Source: an uncultured Sphingobacteriales bacterium
GTDB taxonomy: Bacteria > Bacteroidota > Bacteroidia > Chitinophagales > Chitinophagaceae
Reading direction: 5' to 3'
Length of the DNA: 9,714 bases
Assembly: GCA_946887085.1 (NCBI GenBank)
Contig: CAMPKG010000110.1
Span: 1-9,714 of the forward strand
The notes under the pieces are model-generated. The model worked only from the letters and a program-made list of their open reading frames with translations. It was not told the origin of the DNA and did not search any database. The translations under genes were made by a program, and so were the position numbers. Of this stretch, positions 1 through 8,290 are shown one piece after another. The stretch's first letter is position 1. Every line of letters begins with the position of its first letter.

Positions 1-188
1 CCTGAAATTTCATACAGCTCGGTAGTGTTCTTGTCTTTTATGATCTTCATCTTACCCTTGCCCAGTGTCGCTATCAGCGGGGCGTGCTTGTCCAGTATCT
101 CGAAGTAACCTTCGATGCCGGGTAGCTGCACACCATAAACTTTGCCGCTGTACACTTTATGCTCGGGTGTTAATATATCTAGTTGCAT
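1..188 (-). CDS. atpC: F1Fo ATP synthase epsilon subunit (partial, C-terminus beyond window)
   Basis: Reading the minus strand from the ATG at 188-186 gives an open frame of 62 codons that runs off the left edge. It starts MQLDILTPEHKVYSG and continues with GVQLPGIEGYFEILDKHAPL, the beta-sandwich domain of the epsilon subunit; the G-x-x-G-x-F/Y-x-I-L-x-x-H-A-P-L pattern is typical of the family. Epsilon is part of the central rotor stalk of F1 and can inhibit ATP hydrolysis. The gene follows atpD on the same strand after 78 bases, which fits the usual atpD-atpC order. The C-terminal helical part is not in the window, so I cannot say whether the inhibitory helices are present; many Bacteroidota epsilon subunits are short. 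There is no clear Shine-Dalgarno sequence; the bases just before the ATG are G-rich and belong to the palindromic spacer. Confidence 0.95.
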   Translation of the reverse strand, partial: MQLDILTPEHKVYSGKVYGVQLPGIEGYFEILDKHAPLIATLGKGKMKIIKDKNTTELYEIS

Positions 189-189
189 A

Positions 190-265
190 CCCCAAACCCC
201 TAAAGGGGCTTTTTGTGTTATTATTTAATAAAATCCCCAGTTCCCCCTTTAGGGGGCGGAGGGGG
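190..265. repeat. C/G-rich palindromic repeats in the atpD-atpC spacer
   Basis: The spacer holds two short hairpins with nearly the same core: CCCC-TAAA-GGGG at 197-208 and CCCCC-TTTA-GGGGG at 243-256. Extra C or G runs flank them (CCCC 190-193, CCCC 235-238, GGGGG 261-265). An AT-rich stretch lies between the two. From general familiarity, C/G-run palindromes with a TAAA or TTTA core are common between genes in Bacteroidota; I infer this is a copy of such a dispersed repeat. Since both flanking genes are on the minus strand, it should be transcribed within the atpDC message, with the second hairpin ending 9 bases before the atpC ATG. Confidence 0.75.
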
Positions 266-266
266 C

Positions 267-1781
<1,515 letters not shown>

Positions 1782-1817
1782 TTATAAAAAAAGAAATGAA
1801 TTCCTCGAAATTTGGCG

Positions 1818-1847
1818 CAAAGGTAAGGGTAAGTACGCTGAATTCAA
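1818..1847 (-). promoter_or_regulatory. Bacteroidota-type promoter for atpDC
   Basis: On the minus strand TTG at 1847-1845 is followed after 19 bases by TACCTTTG at 1825-1818, an exact match to the Bacteroidota TAnnTTTG box with the expected spacing to the -33 element. Transcription would start near 1811, leaving a leader of about 40 bases before the atpD ATG. A T-rich stretch (minus strand) lies just upstream, which suits a strongly expressed gene. Confidence 0.8.
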
Positions 1848-1927
1848 AAGTCAAAATCGAAAAGAAAACAAGAAAAACAGGGCTTTATATGCTACTTATT
1901 CATATTTCTTAATATCTGGCTGCTTGG

Positions 1928-1935
1928 TAACTTTA
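1928..1935 (+). promoter_or_regulatory. Possible -7 box of the small lipoprotein gene
   Basis: TAACTTTA matches TAnnTTTG in all but the last base. No good TTG lies at the usual -33 distance. If used, transcription would begin about 7 bases on, almost at the proposed TTG start codon at 1945, so the message would be nearly leaderless. It is weak evidence and mainly consistent with a start well downstream of the in-frame ATGs at 1702 and 1741. Confidence 0.3.
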
Positions 1936-1944
1936 TATATTCAG

Positions 1945-2520
1945 TTGTTAGCCAGGACTGGTTTATTATTGATCGTTTCGATCTTTCTCATAACAGGGTG
2001 GGCGGGGTGTAAGAAGGAGGCAGAAAAAGATCCGCTGCTGGAAATGCAGAAACGGCTGCCTGCCATAACCAGTGATGGGATGATGTCGTTTGCGGTCATA
2101 TTAAACGATAAAACGCCTTGTCACGTAGTAGGTAAGTACGAAGCTCCACCAATGGGATTATTTGCCAGCTGCCGCGGAGGAAACAAGGCATATACGTACG
2201 GTAAAAGAGCAGATATTTATTCTACAATTTGCCCAGATAAGGAATATAAATTTAATCTCTCCTTATCTACAGATATGCCAGGCACATATGCTCTTGCAGA
2301 CACTTCAAAAATAAAATTGAATATAGAACACAGGCTTGGGTATACAGACAACGGGACGCTCATGCAAGTATTTGAGAATATTTACCCGGCTGAAGGAATC
2401 TTTAGATTGATCAGGGCGGACAGCATCTATGCCGGAACATTTTCAGGAACCTTGCACGATATGAATGGGATTCCCCTAAAATTGAGAGATGGCAGGTTTG
2501 ATATAAAGGTAACGAGGTAA
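1945..2520 (+). CDS. Small lipoprotein, DUF6252-like, probable TTG start
   Basis: The frame is open from 1702, but the ATGs at 1702 and 1741 lie inside atpD on the opposite strand and the stretch after them is not protein-like. The TTG at 1945 instead gives a clean 191-residue lipoprotein precursor: R4, a hydrophobic core (LLLIVSIFLITGW), then A20-G21-C22 and a charged KKEAEKD. Cys22 would be lipidated; the tryptophan at -3 makes the lipobox imperfect. The mature part contains LPAITSDGMMSFAVILND at 38-55 and ends with GTFSGTLHDMNG and LRDGRFDIK (164-189). Both blocks resemble the Bacteroidota DUF6252-type lipoproteins (LPxxTxxGxxxFGCLVNG at the front, GxFxxT and DGRFDI at the end), although the usual cysteine of the first block is alanine here. 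Function is unknown. The gene looks more AT-rich than its neighbours. It ends one base from the stop of the convergent HmuY-like gene. Confidence 0.75.
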   Translation: MLARTGLLLIVSIFLITGWAGCKKEAEKDPLLEMQKRLPAITSDGMMSFAVILNDKTPCHVVGKYEAPPMGLFASCRGGNKAYTYGKRADIYSTICPDKEYKFNLSLSTDMPGTYALADTSKIKLNIEHRLGYTDNGTLMQVFENIYPAEGIFRLIRADSIYAGTFSGTLHDMNGIPLKLRDGRFDIKVTR

Positions 2521-2521
2521 C

Positions 2522-3514
2522 CTACTGCATCCGCTCAAACTTAAAGGTAGGACTACCTTTTACACCAGAGCTGTTATAGAAATCAAGAAAATGCAGCTTC
2601 CAGAACTGGCCGTTGCGATTGTTGATCATGTACACCATATTTTTCTTGGTGGTGTACAGGCCTGCAGGGATATCATATGATTTCCACAGGAAACCCATTG
2701 CGTCGCGGTCGGTTTTAAAATTGGCAGACAGCACATCTTCGATGGCGATCTCGTCGTAGCCCGAAATAGAGTCTACAGCCACCCTTGTCCTGTTAGGATT
2801 GCTAAGCACACCTGTTACTATATAAGGAAAGTTCTGCAGATCGTAATAAATATGCCTGTAGCGGGTGAATACAATATCCCAGCTGTGTTTTGTCGGCTCG
2901 GGATGCACAACGCTTCCTTCACCGTCAAAACTGAAATAAGAAAAATTGAAATTGAGATTCTTGGGTATCGTTATCGACCTGATCTCTGTGCTCCTCAGGT
3001 CAGAATACAACATCCTATACTCATCCGCATTATAGCTTACGAGTTGTATCTTTTTAAAAGTGTCTTTGAAATGTGCGGGGTTGAGCTTAACGATGAACAC
3101 TTCGTTCTTAGAGATCCTATTGGGCGCCCACTCGCCTATCGCTGTTGAATCGGGCAGGCCACTGGGTGAGTCAAAGGACCAGTCTTTGTTTTTGATGTTC
3201 GGAGGCGCTAGTACCGATTTGATATCTGTGCTGCCTGTGTTATGAATCCAGATATCCTTACCGCCATTCATAAATACGTGATAGCCTTTCTCGGAAGCTT
3301 CAAATGCAAGATCCCAGCTGTTTACTTTGCTGATAAGCACAACGCCTTTCTCGAGATCGTAGAAGACCTGGTCTTCATAATCCTCTCCCATGTCAACGCG
3401 ATCTATTTTCGCATCACCCTTTCCGGGCAAGGTTACAGGTATCTCCTTTTTCTCACACGACGTCAGCCACAAACAAGTACAAACTAATATAGAACCGAGT
3501 CTAAATATCCTCAT
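2522..3514 (-). CDS. HmuY-like lipoprotein with two tandem modules
   Basis: A 330-residue lipoprotein precursor: R2 and R5, a short hydrophobic stretch, lipobox L17-T18-S19-C20, then EKKE. The C-terminal half has the marks of the HmuY family: a YFSF strand (193-196), SWDIVF (211-216), and a terminal VYMINNRNGQFWKLHFLDFY segment (294-313) followed by GSPTFKFE. HmuY of Porphyromonas gingivalis is a surface heme-binding lipoprotein that works with the TonB receptor HmuR. Here the N-terminal half repeats the pattern (VFYDLEKG 50-57, SWDLAF 66-71, NGGKDIWI 83-90, NEVFIVKLN 137-145, FKKIQLVSYN 153-162), which suggests two modules in tandem. No TonB receptor gene is adjacent in the window, so the ligand is unproven and need not be heme. 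The ATG at 3514-3512 gives a normal signal sequence. It diverges from the thioredoxin-family gene at 3670. Confidence 0.8.
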   Translation of the reverse strand: MRIFRLGSILVCTCLWLTSCEKKEIPVTLPGKGDAKIDRVDMGEDYEDQVFYDLEKGVVLISKVNSWDLAFEASEKGYHVFMNGGKDIWIHNTGSTDIKSVLAPPNIKNKDWSFDSPSGLPDSTAIGEWAPNRISKNEVFIVKLNPAHFKDTFKKIQLVSYNADEYRMLYSDLRSTEIRSITIPKNLNFNFSYFSFDGEGSVVHPEPTKHSWDIVFTRYRHIYYDLQNFPYIVTGVLSNPNRTRVAVDSISGYDEIAIEDVLSANFKTDRDAMGFLWKSYDIPAGLYTTKKNMVYMINNRNGQFWKLHFLDFYNSSGVKGSPTFKFERMQ

Positions 3515-3569
3515 GACGACACAAATATCTATTAACGAATATAATCTTATGTCAGGGTTTTGTCATACA

Positions 3570-3592
3570 GGTGAGTTTGTTAAAAATTCACC
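3570..3592. other. Hairpin in the HmuY-like / TlpA-like divergent spacer
   Basis: GGTGAGTTT (3570-3578) pairs with AAATTCACC (3584-3592) over nine pairs, one of them G-T, around a 5-base loop. No T-run follows on either strand in the position expected of a terminator. It lies between two divergent genes, so it might be an operator or a leader structure of the HmuY-like message; its role is not known. Confidence 0.35.
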
Positions 3593-3614
3593 CAAAACAT
3601 GACCATACGGTGGC

Positions 3615-3650
3615 TTAGGGGCCTAATGCCCAAATATTTATTTAGGTTTG
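3615..3650 (+). promoter_or_regulatory. Promoter of the TlpA-like gene with a dyad at the -33 position
   Basis: TAGGTTTG at 3643-3650 matches the TAnnTTTG box exactly and lies 19 bases before the ATG at 3670, so the leader would be about 12 bases. No TTG is found where the -33 element should be (about 3621); that place is instead taken by a small dyad, TTAGG-GG-CCTAA at 3615-3626. A poor -33 with a dyad over it would fit a promoter that needs an activator, but this is inference. Confidence 0.5.
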
Positions 3651-3669
3651 CAGCGAAAATTAACCCGGA

Positions 3670-4800
3670 ATGCGAATCAAACACCTGCTATTGTTACTGG
3701 CCCCGATCCTGACCCTTTTTTCCTGCGATCTTCAGAAAAACGAATTCACCATACAGGGCAAGGTTACCGATATGCCCGAACAGACGGTTTACCTCGAGGA
3801 ATTGAACATTAATGATATCGTTATCATAGATTCTGCCAGCTCCGGTGAACAGGGCCAATTCACGCTTTCGGGCACTGCCGACGAGCCAGGATTGTACCGC
3901 CTTCGCTTTAATGATAACAAGTTCATCCTGCTATCGCTGCACAAAGAAAAGGCTGAGCTAAAGGCCGACTGGAACGCATTTGAAAATTATACGGTTTCCG
4001 GCTCGGGCTCCTCTGAAAGCCTGAAAAAATTCCTCACCAATGTGCGCGAACACCTGCGCGATTTCAATACTATGGCCATGGTCATAGATACCTTCCAGGC
4101 GCATGGGAACGACAGCATGCTGACGAAGGCCAAGGCTGACCTGCAGGACATGAACATCAAATTCACGCATTTTGTTGAAGAATATTCGGATACCACCAAA
4201 TACCTGCCCAATGCCTTGTTTGCAGCACGTATGCTGAACCCGGCGGTAGAAAAGCCTTTCCTCGACGAATTTGTGGCCGGCCTGCCAAGGCGGTTCCCGA
4301 ATTCGAAGATGGCAAAAGATTATACTGCGGACTATCAGCGTGTTGTAGCAGGCCAGCAACAGCAAGGAACCCTTTCAGGCCCTGCCGTAGGCGCGGACGC
4401 GCCCGAGATCAGCCTGCCTACCCCTGATGGTAAAACGGTAAACCTTTCATCTATGAAAGGGAAGTACGTGCTGGTAGATTTCTGGGCCTCCTGGTGCAGG
4501 CCTTGCAGGGCTGAGAACCCCAACGTGGTAGCAGCATTCGACAAATTCAAGAGCAAGAATTTCACCATCCTCGGCGTATCGCTGGATGATGATAAGGACA
4601 AATGGCAGGCTGCCATTGAAAAAGATGGCTTAGCCTGGACACATATCAGCGACTTGAAGGGATGGGAGTCGATAGCGGCCAGGGATTACCTGGTGCAGTC
4701 TATACCGGCCAACTTCCTGCTGGACCCCGATGGCAAGATCATCGCCCGCGACCTCCGCGGAGCGGATCTGGAGACTACGCTGGCGGGGATACTGAAGTAG
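3670..4800 (+). CDS. Lipoprotein thiol-disulfide oxidoreductase, DUF4369 plus TlpA/ResA-type thioredoxin domain
   Basis: This 376-residue precursor begins MRIKHLLLLL and has lipobox L16-F17-S18-C19, so it should be anchored in the membrane facing the periplasm. Residues about 25-120 (FTIQGKV, VYLEEL, GQFTLSG, PGLYRLRF) form the DUF4369 beta domain common in Bacteroidota. A helical linker follows to about 230. The C-terminal AhpC/TSA-thioredoxin domain (about 239-376) has the redox centre W275-C276-R277-P278-C279 and the cis-proline P346 in SIPANFLLD. The family reduces or rearranges disulfides in exported proteins; related TlpA/ResA proteins serve cytochrome c maturation and cysteine reduction. 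The substrate here is unknown. It appears monocistronic: its own promoter is at 3643-3650 and a strong terminator follows at 4825. The ATG at 3670 is fixed by the signal sequence. Confidence 0.93.
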   Translation: MRIKHLLLLLAPILTLFSCDLQKNEFTIQGKVTDMPEQTVYLEELNINDIVIIDSASSGEQGQFTLSGTADEPGLYRLRFNDNKFILLSLHKEKAELKADWNAFENYTVSGSGSSESLKKFLTNVREHLRDFNTMAMVIDTFQAHGNDSMLTKAKADLQDMNIKFTHFVEEYSDTTKYLPNALFAARMLNPAVEKPFLDEFVAGLPRRFPNSKMAKDYTADYQRVVAGQQQQGTLSGPAVGADAPEISLPTPDGKTVNLSSMKGKYVLVDFWASWCRPCRAENPNVVAAFDKFKSKNFTILGVSLDDDKDKWQAAIEKDGLAWTHISDLKGWESIAARDYLVQSIPANFLLDPDGKIIARDLRGADLETTLAGILK

Positions 4801-4824
4801 TTCACAAAACAGTTTTCATAAATA

Positions 4825-4850
4825 AAAAGCGCTTCGTGTGAAGCGCTTTT
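4825..4850. terminator. Bidirectional intrinsic terminator
   Basis: AAAAGCGCTTC (4825-4835) and GAAGCGCTTTT (4840-4850) form a perfect 11-pair stem around GTGT. There is an A-run on the left and a T-run on the right, so it can end transcription both from the TlpA-like gene on the plus strand and from the barrel-protein gene on the minus strand. It lies in the 57-base gap between these convergent genes. Confidence 0.9.
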
Positions 4851-4857
4851 ATTGTTT

Positions 4858-5628
4858 TTATAAAGTCCTTACGGGCTCTTCTTTCTTGCCTACCAGTCTC
4901 ACATTCTTGTAATGGATATCGAACCCTATGCTCAGGAGGATGAGATTCACTTTATACCCGAAATAAGGCAGGACGGTCGCGGTGCCTACCTGCTCGGTGA
5001 ATGAGGTATTCAGGAAATTGCCGGGATAGTATTGCAGTTTCAGCGTCACACCGGGATCGAAAGAGCCCCCCACGAAGACATAAGGCATCAGCCTTGGCGT
5101 ACGGTCGCTGAACCATTCGCTGAATTTCTCCTTATTGCCGCGCCTTACAAAACCTTTTTCGCGGTAGTTAAACGGCACGTCCACTCCACCGCCAGCCAGT
5201 ACAAATTTGCGGCGGCGGAGATTGCCGATTTTTACACCAAGCGGCACTCCAATGGTATATACGCGGCGCTTCACGGTACTGTCCACGAAGCGGTATTTTT
5301 CGATAAAACCTATGTTCTTGATACCAATACCGGTGAAAAAGCCGAGGCTTTTGCCGGGGTCGTAATTGAAATTGAAGCCAAAATTGGCGATATAAGTAAA
5401 GCGTAAGGGCGTTACTTCATCTATATTGATGGGCTTTTCCAGCATGGATACTGATAAAATAGCGCCATCCAATCCATTGCTCCAGTAAAATTTCTTGGGC
5501 ACGGGCACCATCTCCGTCACCTCCGTAGTATCCTCTTCTTCTTCCTCGTCGTCCTGGGCCCATAATTTCGCCGGCGCCAGCAGTCCCGCCAGTACCAGCA
5601 TTGTTGCTATCCCCTTCCGAAATATCAT
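4858..5628 (-). CDS. Outer-membrane beta-barrel protein, PorT-like, with acidic N-terminus
   Basis: The 256-residue product has a Sec signal peptide (MIFRKG, then a hydrophobic stretch ending K21-L22-W23-A24, probably cut after A24) and no cysteine for lipidation. The mature N-terminus is very acidic (D26-D27, five glutamates, D33). After that come alternating amphipathic strands rich in glycine and aromatic residues: FTYIANFGFNFNYDP, GFFTGIGIKNIGF, YTIGVPLGVKIG, PYVFVGGSFDPGVTLKLQYY, and LLSIGFDIHYKNVRL near the end. This is the pattern of small 8- to 10-strand outer-membrane barrels of the PorT/OMP_b-brl_2 type. The exact function cannot be told. An alternative start at Met10 would remove the charged N-terminus of the signal peptide, so the ATG at 5628-5626 is preferred. 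It diverges from lon and shares the terminator at 4825-4850. Confidence 0.8.
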   Translation of the reverse strand: MIFRKGIATMLVLAGLLAPAKLWAQDDEEEEEDTTEVTEMVPVPKKFYWSNGLDGAILSVSMLEKPINIDEVTPLRFTYIANFGFNFNYDPGKSLGFFTGIGIKNIGFIEKYRFVDSTVKRRVYTIGVPLGVKIGNLRRRKFVLAGGGVDVPFNYREKGFVRRGNKEKFSEWFSDRTPRLMPYVFVGGSFDPGVTLKLQYYPGNFLNTSFTEQVGTATVLPYFGYKVNLILLSIGFDIHYKNVRLVGKKEEPVRTL

Positions 5629-5643
5629 AAAATATAATTTCCG

Positions 5644-5671
5644 TAAAGATATAAAACTAATTTCCCTGCAA
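5644..5671 (-). promoter_or_regulatory. Possible promoter of the barrel-protein gene
   Basis: On the minus strand TTG at 5671-5669 and TATCTTTA at 5651-5644 are 17 bases apart; the second matches TAnnTTTG except in the last base. Transcription would start around 5637, close to the ATG at 5628. The TTG is part of an inverted repeat, CTGCAA-AAA-TTGCAG (5666-5680), which could be an operator. Confidence 0.4.
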
Positions 5672-5691
5672 AAATTGCAGTTGTTTTTGCC

Positions 5692-5719
5692 TTGGCATAG
5701 GTATTGACCATTATATTTA
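5692..5719 (+). promoter_or_regulatory. Possible promoter of lon
   Basis: TTG at 5692-5694 and TATATTTA at 5712-5719 are separated by 17 bases and agree with the Bacteroidota -33/-7 pair except for the last base of the -7 box. The leader would be about 35 bases. A weak Shine-Dalgarno-like GGAAG lies at 5746-5750, nine bases before the lon ATG. No CIRCE or sigma-32-type heat-shock element is seen. Confidence 0.5.
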
Positions 5720-5759
5720 CCTTCCCAATACGTTTTAACCCAGCTGGAAGATTGTCATA

Positions 5760-8183
5760 ATGTCCGAAATGAAATCAATGTTTGATATGTATGCCACCCA
5801 ACACGAGCAGGAAATGGAGTTTATGCCCATTGTGCCGCTGGGTGAAGATGAGATGGATGAACAGGAGAAAGGAAACCTGCCTACAGAAATACCGGTTATA
5901 GCCCTTCGCAATACTGTTTTATTCCCCAACGTGGTGCTGCCGATAACAGTGGCCCGCGAAAAATCTGTGAAAGCGATTACCGAGGCGCAAAAATCGGGCA
6001 AATGGATAGGCGTGGTTGCCCAGAGGGACAGCAACAACGAAGACCCGATGCCTGAAGATGTGTACCAGACGGGTACCCTCGCCAAGATCGTGAAGCAGAT
6101 AAAAATGCCGGATGGCAACACCACGGTATTTATCATGGGACGCCTCCGCTTTCATATCGATGCCTTCACGCAGGTAGACCCTTACTATACTGCACACATC
6201 CGCTACCTCGAAGATAAATTCCCGCAGGAGGATGCAGAGTTCGATGCGCTGGTATCTTCAATTAAAGACCATTCGGAGCGTATTGCCCAGCAATCACCCA
6301 ATGTACCTACCGAAACCAGCATTGTGCTGCGCAATATCGAGCAGCAATCGTTCCTGGTACATTTCGTGGCTTCCAACATTAACGCCAAACTGTCTGACAA
6401 GCAGGCGCTGCTGGAGGAGAATGATATCAAAACGCGCGCAGAGCGATTGCTGCAATTGCTGCAATCGGAACTGCAGCTGGTAGAGCTGAAGAACGAGATC
6501 ACCAATAAAACCCGTGCAGATATAGACCGCCAGCAACGTGAGTATTTCCTGCAGCAACAGCTGAAGTCGATACGCGAAGAACTTGGCGGCGACCCGAACG
6601 AGCGCGAGATAAGGGACTTGCAAAAACGTGCTGACGATATTAAATGGCCCGAGACAGCTAAAGAACTTTTCCAGAAGAATATAGAGAAGCTGGAACGGAT
6701 GCACCCCAGCACGCCGGATTATTCAGTGATCTATAACCATCTTGACCTGATGCTGGACCTGCCCTGGGGAACCTACACCGAGGATAGCTACGACCTCAAG
6801 AAGGCACAAAAGATACTGGACCATGACCATTATGGCATGGACAGGATAAAAGACCGCATACTGGAATACCTCGCTGTATTGAAGCTCAAGGGCGATATGA
6901 AATCACCCATACTTTGCTTCGTAGGCCCTCCCGGTATTGGAAAAACATCGCTGGGCAGGAGTATTGCCAATGCCATCAACCGCAGGTATGTGCGCCTGAG
7001 CCTTGGCGGTCTGCACGATGAGAGCGAGCTGCGCGGGCACCGTAAAACATATATCGGTGCGATGCCGGGCCGCGTGATACAATCGCTGCGCAAGATCAAA
7101 TCTTCCAATCCTGTTTTCATTCTCGATGAAGTTGATAAAATAGGTAAGGACTTCCGCGGCGACCCGAGCTCTGCACTGCTGGAGATATTGGATCCTGAGC
7201 AGAACAATTCGTTTTACGATAACTACCTGGAGCTGGAATATGATTTGTCGAAGGTACTGTTCATAGCCACCGCAAATACACTCAGTGATATACAACCCGC
7301 GCTGCGCGACAGGCTGGAGATCATACAACTCACAGGCTACTCCGCTGAAGAGAAAATTGAAATAGCCAAGCGCCACCTGATACCAAAACAAAGAGACCTG
7401 CATGGTCTCAGCAAAGTGCCGCTTCGCTTTAACGATAAAGTGATCCATAAGATCATACAGGAATACACCCGTGAATCGGGCGTGCGAGAACTCGACCGCC
7501 TGACCGCAAGCGTGATGCGTTCTGTAGCCAAACAGGTGGCAATGGAAAACAAGGTTGCTCCACAGGTAACCCATGAACAAATAGAAAAAGTGCTGGGCAA
7601 GCCGCGCTTCAATAACGACATCTATACCAAAGGCCACCCGGCTGGTGTAGCCGTTGGCCTTGCGTGGACCTATGTAGGCGGCGATATCCTGTTCATAGAA
7701 ACCGGTTTATCGAAAGGCAAGGGCGGACTGCAGCTGACGGGCAACCTCGGCAACGTGATGAAAGAAAGTGCGTCTACTGCGCTATCGTACCTGAAAGCAC
7801 ATGCCGCAACACACAAAATACCTGTCGAAAAATTTGACGAGAATTCGATACATATACACGTGCCTGAAGGTGCTGTACCTAAGGACGGGCCGAGTGCAGG
7901 CATCACAATGCTCACAGCGCTGGCTTCAGCGTTCACAGGCCGCAAAGTAAAACCCTACCTGGCCATGACAGGGGAGATCACCTTGCGGGGACAGGTGTTG
8001 CCTGTTGGGGGCATCAAAGAAAAAGTACTGGCTGCAAAACGTGCCGGCATCAAAGACGTAATTCTCTGCTCGCAAAACCAGAAAGATGTGGATGAGATCA
8101 ACAAAGCATATATCAAAGGCGTTCGCTTTCATTATGTGGATGAAATGGATGAAGTATTGGATTTTGCACTCATGAAGAAATAG
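5760..8183 (+). CDS. lon: ATP-dependent serine protease Lon
   Basis: Complete 807-residue Lon, a cytoplasmic hexameric AAA+ protease that degrades misfolded and selected regulatory proteins. Domains in order: a 40-residue N-terminal extension rich in Met, Glu and Asp; the substrate-binding N domain from [14 protein letters not shown] (44-57) to about 245; a coiled-coil linker ([20 protein letters not shown], 257-276); the AAA+ module with Walker A GPPGIGKT (389-396), Walker B FILDEVDK (D456, E457), the arginine region LRDRLE (515-520) and sensor-2 SGVRELDR (573-580); and the protease domain from about 610. The catalytic dyad is S712 in PKDGPSAG and K755 in GGIKEK, 43 residues apart as in E. 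coli Lon. [15 protein letters not shown] (737-751) is intact. The extension makes it longer than the 784-residue E. coli enzyme. The ATG at 5760 is preceded by GGAAG; later in-frame Mets would only shorten the extension. The gene seems to be transcribed alone. Confidence 0.99.
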   Translation: MSEMKSMFDMYATQHEQEMEFMPIVPLGEDEMDEQEKGNLPTEIPVIALRNTVLFPNVVLPITVAREKSVKAITEAQKSGKWIGVVAQRDSNNEDPMPEDVYQTGTLAKIVKQIKMPDGNTTVFIMGRLRFHIDAFTQVDPYYTAHIRYLEDKFPQEDAEFDALVSSIKDHSERIAQQSPNVPTETSIVLRNIEQQSFLVHFVASNINAKLSDKQALLEENDIKTRAERLLQLLQSELQLVELKNEITNKTRADIDRQQREYFLQQQLKSIREELGGDPNEREIRDLQKRADDIKWPETAKELFQKNIEKLERMHPSTPDYSVIYNHLDLMLDLPWGTYTEDSYDLKKAQKILDHDHYGMDRIKDRILEYLAVLKLKGDMKSPILCFVGPPGIGKTSLGRSIANAINRRYVRLSLGGLHDESELRGHRKTYIGAMPGRVIQSLRKIKSSNPVFILDEVDKIGKDFRGDPSSALLEILDPEQNNSFYDNYLELEYDLSKVLFIATANTLSDIQPALRDRLEIIQLTGYSAEEKIEIAKRHLIPKQRDLHGLSKVPLRFNDKVIHKIIQEYTRESGVRELDRLTASVMRSVAKQVAMENKVAPQVTHEQIEKVLGKPRFNNDIYTKGHPAGVAVGLAWTYVGGDILFIETGLSKGKGGLQLTGNLGNVMKESASTALSYLKAHAATHKIPVEKFDENSIHIHVPEGAVPKDGPSAGITMLTALASAFTGRKVKPYLAMTGEITLRGQVLPVGGIKEKVLAAKRAGIKDVILCSQNQKDVDEINKAYIKGVRFHYVDEMDEVLDFALMKK

Positions 8184-8223
8184 ACCGCAATCTTTTTGAC
8201 CTAGAAGATTAACCTTGATAGTG

Positions 8224-8247
8224 AAGGGCTGCACTCGCAGCCCTTTA
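8224..8247 (+). terminator. Intrinsic terminator after lon
   Basis: AAGGGCTGC (8224-8232) pairs perfectly with GCAGCCCTT (8237-8245) around ACTC, nine pairs in all, with a short T-rich end (TTTATTCATT). It lies 41 bases after the lon stop codon and before the next gene, so lon and the TPR gene are probably separate units. Confidence 0.8.
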
Positions 8248-8290
8248 TTCATTCAGAAAAAAACTGTAATTTTTCAGCAAAGCAACACCT

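Noticed and set aside
190..247. G-quadruplex in the atpDC message from four G-runs on the minus strand
   Set aside because: The runs exist, but the middle loop would be about 34 bases and each G-run has a nearby C-run to pair with, so simple hairpins are more likely.
6903..7637. A 244-codon open frame on the minus strand inside lon
   Set aside because: It lies wholly within the conserved AAA+ and linker part of lon, has no recognisable domain, and its residue pattern is what a shadow of the lon reading frame gives.
8189..8210. AATCTT...AAGATT inverted repeat just after lon
   Set aside because: A 6-base AT-rich stem with a 10-base loop is weak, and a much better terminator follows at 8224-8247.
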